NCBI GenBank assembly: GCA_948144175.1
Contig: CANXME010002185.1
Location: 310,001-374,000, forward strand
DNA: 64,000 nucleotides
Direction of reading: 5' to 3'
DNA from: Closterium sp. NIES-65
Taxonomy: Eukaryota; Streptophyta; Zygnematophyceae; Desmidiales; Closteriaceae
Shown here: positions 52,007 to 64,000 of the stretch, piece by piece
How positions within the stretch are numbered: the stretch's first letter is position 1
How the letters are laid out: each line of letters starts with the position of its first letter
The notes under the pieces: generated by a model
The model's database searches: none
Seen by the model: only the letters and a program-made list of their open reading frames with translations
Told to the model about the DNA's origin: nothing
Program-made: the position numbers and the translations under genes

Positions 52007-52186
52007 AAGTCGCTGGCTAGGGTTAGGAGGCTAATACCGCGAAGCTCAATAACGCGGCATTGTCGATTGTCGCACTCGGTCAAACGTAGAGAAGGGCATT
52101 GGTGGATATCTACCAACTGGAATAGCGCAGCAAACCTCGAGGTCTAGGAGAAAGAATATCGGAGAAATAAACAAAACAAAATACCT

Positions 52187-52269
52187 ACGAAATAAATACG
52201 ATCGGGTATGATATTGGAGGCGCTAAAAACAGAAACAGAACTACCACGAAATATATACGATCGCGTATG
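52187..52269. promoter_or_regulatory. Repeated 24-bp motif upstream of PSI-like gene
   Basis: ACGAAATAAATACGATCGGG (52187 on) and ACGAAATATATACGATCGCG (52246 on), each followed by TATG, about 59 bp apart and 180-265 bp upstream of the ATG. The second holds TATATA and could be a core promoter. The paired ATACGATCG could be a binding site. Function is a guess. Confidence 0.35.
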
Positions 52270-54047
52270 TCGCGTCAAGCCACTAGCCAATGTAGCGTCT
52301 TTAGGACAAACTCCTACTTCGGGTCACTACTAGGCGGCAAACAAGAGCACCAAGGTAACATGCCAACACCAACGAACGTGCCGACACTAACGAACGAGCC
52401 AACAATAACGAACTCAACACTAACGGGTGTGCAGGAAGGCGGGAGCGACGCGAAGGTCGATCTTTGGGACGGGAAGTCCGGCAACCTAGGCTGTCATGGC
52501 TATTGATGGCAGCACTTCCTAACCCCACAGCCTGCTGGTTGCTGACTGTGGGTCTGAGGTCACTCTTATTTCACTGACAGGACGCACGCTCTTCATGTCA
52601 CGACTCACTACTACAAGCGGTAGAGTGGTTTGAGAGGTGATAAATCAGCTGGCTGGAGCTGTGGCTCGTGGAGATGACGAGGGGATGTCAAACAACAGTT
52701 CTCGGTAATACGGTAATATGCGTTTATAGGCGGCTAATTTACATATCAAAACGATCAGGTATGGTAGGCTTTGAGAAGGAAGCTAGTGTAACCGTCCCAG
52801 TGTTCCGTACGAACGACACAAGCAGCAGTTTCCCGAGAGGTGTCACATGGAACTCTTCACCAGCCTGGACAGTCCTTGACCACATTTGGAACCACCACTC
52901 ACCACCATCAAGCCAGCTCCACCCCGCACGCACCCGAACTGAAACAAGGATTTTGCACGAACTGTAGCATATTGTACAGGTCCGGGCCCATTCCATCTAC
53001 AGTATACTGGCGTGGTCATTTTAAATAACAAGCAATGTTGTATGGTTTGGCAAAAAAAAGAACAAGAGGCGACGATATCGTCTTAGGGTTGCGAAGCTTT
53101 TTACGTAACTGTAAGTACACATTTTTCTACAATTTATTGATCTGTACATAATACTGTAGTATGACACTGACATGGTGTTTTTTTCCTACGTTCCAAGATT
53201 CCGAAAAAACATACTCAGGATTTGTACCCCGCACCTCTTGATTATAGGCTGTCCTTCAACAACTGCGGTACCACTACTCTAACTTTCGTAAGTCGTAAAA
53301 GTGTCTTCACGTTTAGTTTGCGACGAATCTGACCCTTCCTTAGGGTTTCCCTTTTCTCCCTCCTTCCTCTCGCTGGTTGAGCTCCCCGCTAGTCACGCTC
53401 GACCTAGTAGTTCCTACTAAGGTGAGAACCCTAACCTATCAAGCAGAATTAAGTTAGATGATTGCTAGCTATACTAACATATTTTATACTCTAGTGCTGA
53501 CCGCGTTTAGAAGATGTCAGTTGATTAAGCTTAGGTTTTAGACTTTAGGTCAGGTCTTTAATAAGCCTGCACAGTTCTTTTGTAGATCGTTCCCTTTTCT
53601 CTGTTGAATTCTTATTGCCTCGTATTTGCAAATTTTCTCTGACTTTCTCACTTCCTTACTTCTATTCTACTAGGTAGTTAAACTAGTCTGCCGTTTTCAT
53701 ATGTCTAGGTGCATCTTAGCTTGCTGAACTTCGATTTACGTATGTTTTCATGTCGTTTTCTTACTTGTCGTTTTCCATTTTCCTGTTTTTCCGTTTTCCT
53801 TACTCCTCCCATTCTTTCTCTTATCTTCATTCCAGCCACTGAATCCGAGCTGAGATCGAAGCCATTGTGCTACCGACGCCGTAAGTTATTGCGTCGTGCT
53901 TTAATTGATCGTTTTGCAAATTCAAAATGTACCTTAGGGTTTCCTGATTATTTGTCGCTGCTTTCTCTTCCAACGCTACCCAAAGCACTAGCGCCACTCA
54001 CGCCTAGTGTAGCTACTCGCCACTACGTCACCATAGCTCCTTAAGGT
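52270..54047. other. Gene-poor spacer
   Basis: No gene recognised. From about 53330 it becomes T-rich with short frames of no known motif. It might include 5' sequence of a gene interrupted by element H, but nothing supports that firmly. AAGGT at 54043-54047 is H's target duplication. Confidence 0.5.
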
Positions 54048-54178
54048 TGAGAAAATGAGAACGAGAATGGATGAACTATGAATGAAGTGAGTACAAGTAC
54101 TAACCCTAATTGGGTTGTACCCCTTGTAGGCTACCCCACTATAGCCTACACAATATGCAAAAGCTATATGTTCTGACA
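54048..54178 (-). repeat. H 3' LTR
   Basis: 131 bp, TGAGAAAATGAGAACG...TATGTTCTGACA on plus. It is followed by the CACCCCCATAGG purine-tract complement shared by all the short-LTR elements here. Confidence 0.93.
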
Positions 54179-54325
54179 CACCCCCATAGGCAAAGTGGGG
54201 GAGAACAAGGGGTCACAAGACCAGTCAAGCAAAGCAAAGCAAAGCAAGCTCAGGGTGGATCACAAAGTCACCACACAGTCCGAGCACAAGGTCAAGGCCA
54301 CAAGGCCAGTTCACATGCAGGGGTA

Positions 54326-54368
<43 letters not shown>

Positions 54369-54419
54369 CTAAACAAGCAAGAGCAGGTATATATACATAT
54401 GCAAGAGTACAAGCAAGGT

Positions 54420-55935
54420 CAAGAGGTGAGCAAGTGAGGCAAGACCGGGACAAGTCCCAGCTGAGTGCAGAAGCGCTGATGATCACAAGGCGCAAGTGCC
54501 TTGGTGAAAACATCAGCACTGTTGGCCTCAGAGGCTACGTATGCAAGTCGCAACTGACCACACTGCTGCAGCTCATGAGCAAGAAAGTAGCAGAGAGCAA
54601 TGTGCTTTGTTCTGTGCTCCAGGCGCTGCTTTCGACACAAGGCCAGCATGGCCTTGTTGTCTACGTACAACACTCGAGGAGAACGAGGCGACTCTCCAAG
54701 GTCGCTCAGCAGGTAGGTGAGCCAGCGAAGCTCCTGTGCAGCCATGGCCCCTGCGTAGATCTCAGCCTCACAACTGGAGCCGAGAACAGAGGACGAGCGA
54801 GTAGCCCGCCACGAAACAGAGCCGGAACCAAGACTGAAGGTGTAACCCTCGGACGACCGCTGAGTAGCCTGGTCGTCAGCCCAAGAAGCGTCCGCGTGCC
54901 CAGTGGGGACCACTGGACTCCGCCCTCCAAGCACTAGCCCCATGCCCGAAGTACTGCACAAGTAGCGCAACACCCTCTTCGCTGCAGCCATGTTCTCTGG
55001 TCTGTGTCTCCCAGGAGCAACATAGCGTGCAAGAATACTAAGAGGGTATGCAAGGTCAGGTCGTGTGCAGGTCATCAGGTACATGAGGCAGCCAACAAGC
55101 TCTGGGTACGGGCCACTCGACTCTACGGACTCATCCGAAGGCAGAGCTGAGAGCGAGTGGCGAGTAGACAGAGGAGTGGCCTAAGGCGAGGAGTACGTGA
55201 AGCCGAAGCGCTGAAGGACCTGCTGCACCATGTGTGACTAAGTCAAGGTAATGGTGCGGTGTGCTCTGTCCCGGGTGATCTGCAAGCCAAGGTAGCTGCG
55301 CAGTTCACCCAGGTCTGTGCACGTGAGTCTCTTCTGCAGCTCCGACTTCACGTAGGCGAGTCCAGCAGTGTCAGCTGTGGCAAAGACCAAGTCGTCGAAG
55401 TACACGAGGATGTAGAACGGCGGCAGAGAGGTGTCGGTGCGCAGGAACAACGACGGGTCAGCAGTAGAGGGAGCAAACCCAAGAGCCACAAGCGTAGTCC
55501 TCAGTGTGTCGTGCCACTCACGTGGTGCCTGGCGAAGACCGTAGACTGGCCGTCGGAGGCTCCACTGGGTGCCAGGAGGGAAAGTCCCAGTGAAGCCAGG
55601 TGGACGGCGCAGCCAGATCTCCTCGTGCAGGCTACCCTGCAAGAAAGCAGTGCTGAAGTCAAGAGAGTGAAGCTCGTAGTCGCGCTGAGCGGCTATGTGC
55701 AGTAGCACCCGAAGAGTGGTCATCTTCGAGGTGGGAGAGAAGGTCTGAAAGTAGTCAACTCCCTGCCGCTGACTGAAACCACGAGCGACGTACCGCGCCT
55801 TGAAGACAAGTGGAGAGCCCGGCGGCCGCTTCACCCTGAAGATCCACATGCCACTGACGATGTTCGCCCCAGGAGGGGGAACCGCGTCAACGTAGGTGCC
55901 TGTGGACTTCCAGAAAGCCATCTCTGCATCCATAG
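54420..55935 (-). other. H RT and RNase H
   Basis: RNase H motifs GHADASWADDQATQ, CEAEIYAGAMAAQEL and VDNKAMLALC lie at about 54480-54900. RT motifs FKARYVARGFSQRQG and DFSTAFLQGSLHEE lie at about 55600-55830, and the YxDD box reads YFDDLVFA near 55390. Close to C, E and B in sequence. Confidence 0.9.
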
Positions 55936-56989
55936 CTGCCTGCCACTGAGAGGAGTAGGGACCCTCTACGGCCTCCGCGTAAGAGCGCGGAGTCGGGATG
56001 TCTAGTGCATCCGGGTCTCCCTCAGGGGTAAGCAGTACGGACGCGAGATGAGGTGAAGCAGCAGCCAGACACTGGAACTCCTCGTGCCTGTCCTCAAGGA
56101 CGTCCGTGCCAAGAGCACACTCACCCCCGACGGACGGAGGACAGACAGACGCAGACCCAGCAACAAGGCAAGCAGCGTAGTCTAGACGACAGCGAGCAGC
56201 AAAGTCGACGAGCTAGGCAACAAGAGCAGACGCAGCAGTGGAATCAAAAGAGGGGTCAGTGACGAGAGTAGCAAGGAGACGCATGAGAGTAGGACTGGCA
56301 GCATGAAGAGTGTCCGACTCCAGGTCGGCCAGCGCAGGGAGAGAGGACTCAGGAGGAGAAGGCAAAGGGGCATGCAGAGGAGCAGTGGACGGACGCAGAG
56401 ACATCCGGTGCGTGCCAGGGACAGGAGGAGGACGGTGACGGGAACCGCGACCACTAGCACGAGCAGCACGAACAGGCGACGCGGGACGAGACGCAGGCTC
56501 ACGACGCTCAGCAAGACCTCCAGTAGGACCAGTGTAAGGAGAGGGAGCAGGCAGAGGGGAGGCGGGCTCTAACTGTGACTGAGACAGGACAGGCGGTGGA
56601 CACTCTACAGGAGGAGAAAGACCAAGAACCTGCTGTAGGAGCGGAACGAAGTACGGCCGAGGCCGCGCGGTAACTCTAGACACAGCAGGGACAGCACCAG
56701 CACCCTCAGCGGCAGCACCAGCGCCAACAGCACCTCCACTCCAGCAGCACCCGCAGCAGGACCACCGCCAAGACGGACAGCAGTAGTCTCAGCACCAACA
56801 CCCTCAGCAGCTCTAGCTCCAGTCGGACCCGCAGGCTCAGCAGCTCCGGGACTGGCGGCACCAGCACCCTCAGCGGCCGAAGAAGCTCCAGCTCCAGCAG
56901 TACGGCTCTAGCGGCGAGTAAACCACTCGCGCAGCTCCTCTGGAGAGAGGGGCTCCCGCCGAGACAAAGCACCCGGAGAACCTCCAGAC

Positions 56990-57270
56990 TCAGCACCGCC
57001 AGACGCCACAAGGGGAGGTCTAGCGATCGCAGGCTCCGCACCTCTAGGCTCACCAGCTCCAGACGCAGCACCCCCTGGCTCAGCACTCCCAGGCTCAGCA
57101 CCCCCAGGCTCAGCACCCCCAGGCTCAGCACCCCCAGTCGCAGTACCCCCAGGCTGAGCACCCCCAGTCGCAGCACCCCCAGACTCAGCACCCCCAGGCT
57201 CAGCTCCCACGCGCGCAGCACCCCCAAAGTCAGCACCCCCAGGCTCAGCACCCGCAGCAGTACCTGAGTC
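56990..57270 (-). repeat. GGAEP-type linker repeat in H
   Basis: 15-bp-based units (CCCAGGCTCAGCACC on plus) coding GGAEPGGAEPGGAEP with variants, between integrase and RT. Confidence 0.87.
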
Positions 57271-57299
57271 ACCAGCAACCTCGACCGGCTCGACTGCGT

Positions 57300-59280
57300 C
57301 TACCTGGGACACACCTGAAGGGGCAGGACCCTGAGGGGGAAGGGGGTCTACCGGGGGGGGACCTGGCACGAGGAAGTGCGGTGGCGGGGGGAGGGAAGCA
57401 GTGCGGTAGGGGAAGAGGCGGTAGAAGGGGACTGACTCGTCGAAAGTGACGTCCTGGGAGGACAGAACACGACGAGAGGTGGGGTGGTAGAACTGCCACC
57501 CTGGTGCGTCAGGGGGGAAGCCAAGGAAGACACAGGGAGCAGCACGGGGGGACAGCTTGTCCGCAGACAAGTCGCGGACAAACGCCCGAGATCCCCAGAC
57601 ACGGAACGCAGACGCATCGCCGACCTTCCCAGTCCACAGCACAGCCGAGGAGGTACGGACCTTCCCCGGCCGGGAAACCCTGGGGTGAAGGTTGATCTGA
57701 TGCGCCGCGTACCGAACCGCAAACGGCCACAGAAAATGGGGGGAAGCCGCATGCATCATGGACGTACGAGCGACGTCCATGACCATGCCAATGCGGCGCT
57801 CAGCAAACCCATTTTGCTGCGGAGAATCCAGAAGCGTAAAGGTCTGGCGGATGCCCCGTGCAAGACAGTACGCTCGCAGAAGGCTAGAGGAGAACTCTCC
57901 GCCTCGGTCAGAGTGCAGATGCAGAACAGGAAAGTCCGAGCCGAAGCTCCTCCTGAGCTGGAGACGAGCTGCGCGGATCCAGTCGATCAACACCTCAGTG
58001 ACATCACCCTTGCTGCGCAAGGGGAAGACTGTGGTGTAATGCGAGTAGTCGTCAACCACCAGCAGGAAGTAGCGCTCGTGACCCTGTCCACGGACGCGGG
58101 CCGGGCCCCACACGTCCATGTGAAGCGTCTGCAGGGGAGCCTCTGTCGGAGGAAACTAAGAGAAGTGGGGGGCAGCCCGGAGGTGCCCCTCGACACAAGG
58201 GACACAGGAAGGTCCTGGCCCCGAAGGAAGGGGAGGGAGAGACCGGGGAAGACCAGAGACAAGGACACGTGAAGCCAAGGAAGACACAGGGAGCAGCACG
58301 AGGGGACAGCTTGTCCGCAGACAAGTCGCGGACAAACGCCCGAGATCCCCAGACACGGAACGCAGACGCATCGCCGACCTTTCCCATCCACAGTAGAGCT
58401 GGGGAGGTCTCCGGCCGGGAGACCGTGGGGTGAAGGTTGATCTGATGCGCCGCGTACCGAACCGCAAACGGCCACAGAAAATGGGGGGCAGCCGCATGCA
58501 TCATGGACGTACGAGCGACGTCCATGACCATGCCAATGCGGCGCTCAGCAATCCCATTTTGCTGTGGAGAGTCCGGAAGCGTGAAGGTCTGGCGGATACC
58601 TCGCGCACGACAGTAGGCTCGCAGAAGGCCAGAGGAGAACTCTCCGCCTCGGTCAGAGTGCAGATGCAGAACAGGAAAGTCTGAGCCGAAGCTCCTCCTG
58701 AGCTGGAGACGAGCTGCGCGGATCCAGTCGATCAACACTGCAGTGACATCACCCTTGCTGCGCAAGGGGAAGACTGTGGTGTAACGCGAGTAGTCGTCAA
58801 CCACCAGCAGGAAGTAGCGCTCGTGACCCTGTCCACGGACGCGGGCCGGGCCCCACACGTCCAAGTGAAGCGTCTGCAGCGGGGCCTCTATCGGGGGAAA
58901 CTGAGAGGAGTGAGGGGCAGCCCGGAGCCGCCCCTCGACACAGGGAACACAGGAAGGACCAGGCCCTGGAGGAAGGGGAGGGAGGGTCCGGGGGAGACCA
59001 GAGACAAGGACACGGGAGGCCATGCCCCGAAGACGAGGCAGGGAGGGGTGACCAAGACGGTGGTGCCATAGGAGAGTGTCGTGAGACAGGAGGCGGCACG
59101 AGCAGGGGGCAGACTCAGGACCAAACCTGGACGCAGCAGCAAACACCTGACGCGACGCAGCTACCTGGATAGACGTAGAGACAGGAAGAGACGCAGTGGT
59201 CAGGGTGTAGAGACTCGACCCCGGCCTGCGTGAAAACGTGGCCAGGTGTCGGCCTGTGCGGGCATCCGAGCAGTGGGTCA
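57300..59280 (-). other. H integrase region, duplicated
   Basis: Two tandem integrase-like segments, each with DVWGPARVRGQGHERYF, DYS.YTTVFPL, LHSDRGGEFSS and ERRIGMVMDVA. They are about 0.75 kb apart and very similar. The right-hand one is preceded by the GAG-pre-integrase segment (HHRLGHPSLPRL, CVPCVEG). Similarity suggests a duplication after insertion or during reverse transcription. Confidence 0.85.
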
Positions 59281-59299
59281 CCGGCTGACTCGCAGGAGT

Positions 59300-61069
59300 G
59301 AACTAGTGAACCCCCGCATCCAGCAGGTCAGCACCACTCACAAGGTTCGTCGAGAACGAGGGGAGGTACAGACCAGACAAGGTGCCCGAGGGGGCAGCCG
59401 GACACGGGAGGACTGTGGAGAAGTGAGAGAGGACAGGACCACCAGAGGGATCAGCCAGGGAGACTGCAACCGGCCGACCAAGCGGCGTGAGTGTGGTGTG
59501 GTCTCGAAAGAAGGAGCGAGAAGCCCCCGAGTCAAGCGTGAAGGTAAGGGAGGCCGAAGCCAACGCGGTACCTGAGAGCGCAGCCTCACCAGTACCTGAG
59601 GGCGCAGACGCGCTGGCACCCAGAGCAGCAGCCTCACAAGCACCTAGCGTAGCAGTACCTATGCCCGGGTCGGGCGGGAAACACCAGTAACAGTCACCCT
59701 CATCACTAATAGTCAGAGCATACATGGCAGCAAGGATAGCATCAAAGTCAAGATCAAAGATCGCTACGCCTGCCCTAGACAGCTCTCCCTAGCGGGGGAT
59801 CTCACTAGCCTTGGGGAACTGCTGACGCCAAGCGTCCGTCAGGCAGCCAAAGCAGCGCTGGGTGGGGTGGGCACCCCCACAGTGCTCTCCCGCGCGGTCG
59901 CCGGAGCGAAGGACGTAGGTGCACAGACCAAAACCCCCACCACGCTAACGCTGCGTGTACCAGTCACGGAGCTGCTGAGGGGGGGGGATGTCCCGAGAAC
60001 GCTGCTGCTGCTGCTGCTGCTGCTAGTGGCGCTAACCACCATCAGAGCCGCTCCGCTGCGAGGCACCACCCCGACCAGCCCCACCTCCTCCGCCACCGTC
60101 GCCTCCACCGCCGCCACCACCGCCACCTCCGCTCCCACCGCTACCGCCGCCGCCGCCTCCGCCTCCACTGCCGCCACCACCACCACCTCCACCCCCGCCA
60201 CCACTCCCACTGCCACCCCCACTCCCTCCGCCGCCTCCACCGCCACCTCCACCACCCCCGCTAGCTCCACCCGCGCCCTTGACCCCCTTGCCCTTGCCAG
60301 AGCGGCGTCTCCCGCTAGGGGCAGACGCCGCACCGACCGACTCAAGACCAAGTAGGTCGGCCGCAGCAGCAGAGGCGACAGAGGGCAACAGGGGGGAAGG
60401 GGAACACCCCTCAAAGATGGGGGTGCGAGGGTCACCAGGAAAGGCTCCTACAGCGACTATGATCTTCTCCGCTGCTAGGAGGGCCTTATCTAGGAGGTCA
60501 ACAGTGAGAGTGGCGGGACAGACTGAGAGAAAGTGGTCCTTGACCACGCGAAGGGAGTCAGGGAGGCGGGTGACTATGTAATAGAGAGTGATGTACATGG
60601 GGGGGGGGTTCTTGGCGCAGAATTCAGCAGGCAGCGCGGCGCGGTAGCGAGTGTCACTAGTGCGGAGGTACGTAATGAGGTCAGCAACTGTGGGAAATGC
60701 AGCAAGGTCAGGGAAGAGGTACGGTAGCATGAGGCGGCTCAGTGCAGCAGTGGCAGGGGAAGAGTAGCGCGCAACTTCAGCGTCGTACAAGGTCTGAGCA
60801 CTCTTGTACTGACTAAAGTGCGCGCGCTCAGTGGTAGGCAGGTGGCGACGCACAGCAAGACGTGCAGCAGCATCGCGGGTGGCCCACTAAGAGCGAACAC
60901 TGGGGTCAGCATCAGCAGCAGGGGTAGGAGAGGCGCCAGAGGTGAGGTCAAAGAGAGAAAGACCGTCCGCCCTATCGCACTGTAAGAACAGCTGCAGGTC
61001 GTCGACCCAGACCTCAAAGTCAATGGCTCGACCCTCAGCGTCAAAAGCGAGGACACTAGAGGTAGCCAT
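59300..61069 (-). other. H gag and protease
   Basis: Gag starts MATSSVLAFDAEGRAIDF at 61069 and shows QLFLQCDRADGLSLFDL, RAHFSQYKSAQTLYDA and a Gly-rich stretch (about 60060-60300). A Cys/His motif follows (CTYVLRSGDRAGEHC...H...RCF, about 59850-59925). Protease TLDSGASRSFFRDHT is near 59520. It parallels E. Confidence 0.88.
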
Positions 61070-61139
61070 GACGACGGTAGACTAGCAGTGCAAGCAGTAG
61101 GGGAAGGGCACGCAGTGACAGAGAGGCTGTGCTCACCGG

Positions 61140-62060
61140 ACAGGGCTGCTCGGGCGGCTCAAGTGTAGGGTGGCTCGGCGGCTGGGCAGCTCGGCTGCTG
61201 GGCGGCTCGGCGGCTCGGCTGCAGGGCGGCTCGGCTGCTGGGCGGCTCGGCGGCTGGGCGGCTCGGCGGCTCGGCGGCTGGGCGGCTCGGCTGCACGGCG
61301 GCTCGGCTGGTGGGCGGCCGGGCGGCTCGGCGGCAGGGCGACTCGGCTCCTCTGGTACAGGGCGGCGCGGAGGTCGGCGGCTCGGGCGCGTTGTTGCAGG
61401 AGGGGAGAGCGGCGGGGCCGCAGTAGACGGGCGGCGGGGCCCGTTGACGTAGGGCAGCGGGGCCGGTGAAGTAGGGCGGCGGGGCCCTTGAAGTAGGGCG
61501 GCGGGGCCCTTAAAGTAGGGTGGCGGGGCCGCAGGTGTAGGGCGGCGGGGCCGCAGCAGACGGGCGGCGGGGCCGCAGACGTAGGGCGGCGGGGCCGCTG
61601 AAGTAGGGCGGCGGGGCCCGTTGAAGTAGGGCGGCGGGGCCGCGAGGTGGGGCGGCGGGGCCGCGAAGTGGGGCGGCGGGGCCGCAGCAGACGGGCGGCG
61701 GGGCCGCTGAAGAAGGGCGGCGGGGCCGCAAAGTGGGGCGGCGGGGCCGCAGCAGACGGGCGGCGGGGCCGCTGAAGCAGGGCGGCGGGGCCGCGAAGTG
61801 GGGCGGCGGGGCCGCGAAGTGGGGCGGCGGGGCCGCTGAACAGGGCGGCGGGGCCGCGACGTAGGGCGGTGGGGCCGCGAAGTAGGGCGGAGGGGCCGCA
61901 GGAGTAGGGCGGTGAGGCCGCAGTTAGGGCGGCGGGGTCGCGACGTAGGGCGGCGGGGCCGCGAATGCGGGTGGCGGGGCCACGCTAGTAGGTGGCGGGG
62001 TCGCACGAACAGGCGACGGGGCCGCTAAGGTAGGGAGGGCCGCTAGGGCATAGGGGCCAC
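61140..62060. repeat. GC-rich tandem arrays in H leader
   Basis: Two array types: GGCTCGGCGGCTGGGCGGCT-like units (about 61150-61350) and 18-22-bp GTAGGGCGGCGGGGCCGC units (about 61400-62040). Same position as the arrays of B, C, E and F. Confidence 0.88.
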
Positions 62061-62179
62061 TAGGGCGGCTCGACGAGGTGAGAGCGCGACTCGGGCAGAG
62101 CGCGCTTCGGGCAGGAAAAAAATTTCGAAATTTTGTGGGCCCTAGGCACAGTTCCCACAGAGGAACCTGCTCGATACCA

Positions 62180-62310
62180 TGAGAGAATGAGAACGAGAAT
62201 GGATGAACTATGAATGAAGTGAGTACAAGTACTAACCCTAATTGGGTTGTACCCCTTGTGGGCTACCCCACTATAGCCTACACAATATGCAAAAGCTATA
62301 TGTTCTAACA
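62180..62310 (-). repeat. H 5' LTR
   Basis: 131-bp partner of 54048-54178, flanked inside by the PBS (62166-62179) and outside by the AAGGT target duplication. Confidence 0.93.
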
Positions 62311-62315
62311 AAGGT

Positions 62316-63103
62316 CTTGTTCTTCCCTTTCGTCTCTCTTCCGTCCACTCGCCCGTGCAACTTATCTCTTCTTGGTTCCTATGCACACACATGCGCACAC
62401 TCACAGGTAGGTCGTTTTACAGCCTAGATGCACTTTAGCCACCTACGTCCTCATTTAAGTAGATGTAAGTATGTCGTTTTCTGTATGGATTCCTTCCCTT
62501 TCTTTATCACGTTCTGCCACTTCTCCCCTGATCGTATTTCCCCCTCCCCTCTCGTTACCTTCTTATTTCCAGCCTACTAGTAGTATGTTTTTGTTCTACA
62601 TTTTCTCCTTTGTTCCTACTTTCCGTGTTCTTTACGCGTCCTTAATCTCTGTGGCTTCTTCTATTTCTTACGTTCGTTCATTTGTTCTCTGCTTCTTTGC
62701 ATTTTTGCTTCGTTTTTCTCCTTTGCTCTACAAACGACTTGAGTTTTATGCCAATATTATTTGTTCGCCGTTTGAAGTACCTAATCTGAAATAACTAGAA
62801 TTCTTCTCCGTATTTCTGATTGTGACAGCAGCCGCATCACCGGCGCTTGTGCTTGTGTCGTTTGGAACGATCAGACACGCGGAATCGCTCTCCTGGTGAG
62901 AGGTATGTGATCGTCAGTACATGCAAGCATGAGCTTGCATACGATCCGGGACTGCGTGAATAACAAAGCATGAGATTTCGCGATCTCTTAGTTGAAGAAG
63001 TCAAAATTCGTTCATTAATTCAGTCACGTCATAATGGTGTTACTTCTATTTTAAGAAGTAAATGAACTAACACATAGCTGCAGTGAATCAGTTTGTATGT
63101 GTG
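62316..63103. other. T-rich spacer between H and I
   Basis: Continuation of the pre-insertion sequence interrupted by H. It has pyrimidine-rich stretches and several short frames but no recognisable protein, RNA or repeat. Confidence 0.5.
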
Positions 63104-64000
63104 TGAGGAAATTAGAACGAGAATGAGGAATGACTATGGAATAAAAGTGATACAAATATGCAACCCTAGAAATGTGTACCCCATATGGGATACCCCACTA
63201 AAGCCTAGACAACATTATAATTTGACACACCCCCATAGGCAAAGTGGGGGAGAACAAGGGGTCACAAGACCAGTCAAGCAAAGCAAAGCAAAGCTCAGGG
63301 TGGATCACAAAGTCACCACGCATTCGGAGCACAAGTTCAAGGCCAGAAGGCCAGTTCACATGCAGGAGCACATATATATATATATATATATATACATAAG
63401 AGGCTAAGCCAACAAGAGCAGGTGTATATATATGTGACAGTACAAGCAAGGTCAAGAAGTGGGCAAGTGAGGCAAGACAGGCACAAGACCAAGCTGAGTA
63501 CAGAAGCGCTGATGATCACAAGGCGCAAGTGCCTTGGTGAAAACATCAGCAGTGTTGGCCTCAGAGGCGACGTACGCAAGCCGCAACTGACCACGCTGCT
63601 GTAGCTCACGAGCAAGGAAGTAGCGAAGAGCAATGTGCTTTGTTCTGTGCTCCAATCTCTGCTCTCAACACAAGGCCAGCATGGCCTTGTTGTCTACGTA
63701 CAGGACTGGAGGAGAACGAGGCGGCTCTCCAAGGTCGCTCAGCAGGTAGGTGAGCCAGCGAAGCTCCTGTGCAGCCATGGCCCCGGCGTAGATCTCGGCC
63801 TCACAACTGGAGCCGAGAACAGAAGACGAGCGAGTAGCCCGCCACGAAACAGAGCCGGAACCAAGGCTAAAGGTGTAACCCTGTGACGACCGCTGCGTAG
63901 CCTGGTCGTCAGCCCAAGAAGCGTCCGCGTGCCCAGTGAGGACCACTGGACTCTGCCCTCCAAGCACTAGCCCCATGCCCGACGTACTGCACAAGTAGCG
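63104..64000 (-). mobile_element. Ty1/copia element I, 3' end, runs off window
   Basis: 3' LTR 63104-63227 (TGAGGAAATTAG...ATTTGACA on plus, about 124 bp), then the purine-tract complement CACCCCCATAGG and a TA run (63370-63396). RNase H follows on the minus strand from about 63452 (GHADASWADDQATQ, CEAEIYAGAMAAQEL, ANTADVFTKALAP). The LTR is closest to those of E and B. The rest lies beyond the window, so its state cannot be judged. Confidence 0.88.

Larger units (their letters stand above)
54048..62310 (-). mobile_element. Ty1/copia element H (minus)
   Basis: LTRs of 131 bp at 54048-54178 and 62180-62310, with three differences counted. Target duplication AAGGT is at 54043-54047 and 62311-62315. 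PBS on the minus strand is TGGTATCGAGCAGG next to the right LTR, as in C. All parts are seen in order on the minus strand: GC-rich leader, gag, protease, integrase (integrase-like sequence occurs twice in tandem), linker, RT, RNase H, TA run, purine tract. It has many breaks, at least five. Middle-aged by LTR identity, though the body is worn. Confidence 0.94.

Noticed and set aside
53709-54044. 111-codon frame and similar T-rich frame at 62471-62794 as possible host genes
   Set aside because: Both are pyrimidine-rich with no domain, and resemblance between the two stretches was too weak to call a repeat.
60000-60300. Thr/Ala/Pro-rich plus-strand frame in H
   Set aside because: Antisense of the Gly-rich gag stretch.

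Overview
The window looks like nuclear DNA of a streptophyte, probably a non-flowering one such as a charophyte alga or a bryophyte. This rests on two host genes with plant-type relatives (a SLC37-like glycerol-3-phosphate transporter and a PSK-SIMULATOR-like DUF3475/DUF668 protein), GT-AG introns, and dense Ty1/copia and Ty3/gypsy retroelements. Species cannot be fixed from the sequence alone.

Region 1 (1-32227) is a nest of retroelements. The outermost recognisable one is a Ty3/gypsy chromovirus (D, minus strand). Its left LTR is interrupted by a copia element F, which carries copia element B, whose LTR carries the young long-LTR copia element A. Copia element C sits inside D, and copia element E sits inside D's right LTR. 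Target-site duplications and LTR ends can be read for A, B, C and E. LTR divergence agrees with the nesting order: D is oldest and A is nearly identical between LTRs.

Region 2 (32228-52300) is the host island. A glycerol-3-phosphate-transporter-like MFS gene runs left to right (33260-35657, two exons). It converges on a 13-exon PSI-like gene on the minus strand (37568-52006). I could place all 13 exons of the PSI-like gene with consistent splice phase, giving about 1056 residues. Nearly every one of its exons also occurs as one to seven extra partial copies in the adjoining introns. Many duplication junctions there carry an 18-bp perfect or near-perfect palindrome of the form TTTTGAGNCGNCTCAAAA. 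This exon-echo plus palindrome architecture is the most unusual thing in the window. The transporter's only intron also carries a partial copy of the exon that follows it.

Region 3 (52300-64000) is a T-rich gene-poor stretch, then a complete-length copia element H (minus, same LTR family as C), a short T-rich spacer, and the 3' end of another copia element (I) running off the window.

The short-LTR copia elements (B, C, E, F, H, I) share several traits: 124-132 bp LTRs where visible, a GC-rich tandem-repeat leader, a Gly/Ala/Glu/Pro repeat linker between integrase and reverse transcriptase, and, where gag is visible, a non-standard Cys/His motif instead of the usual CCHC knuckle.
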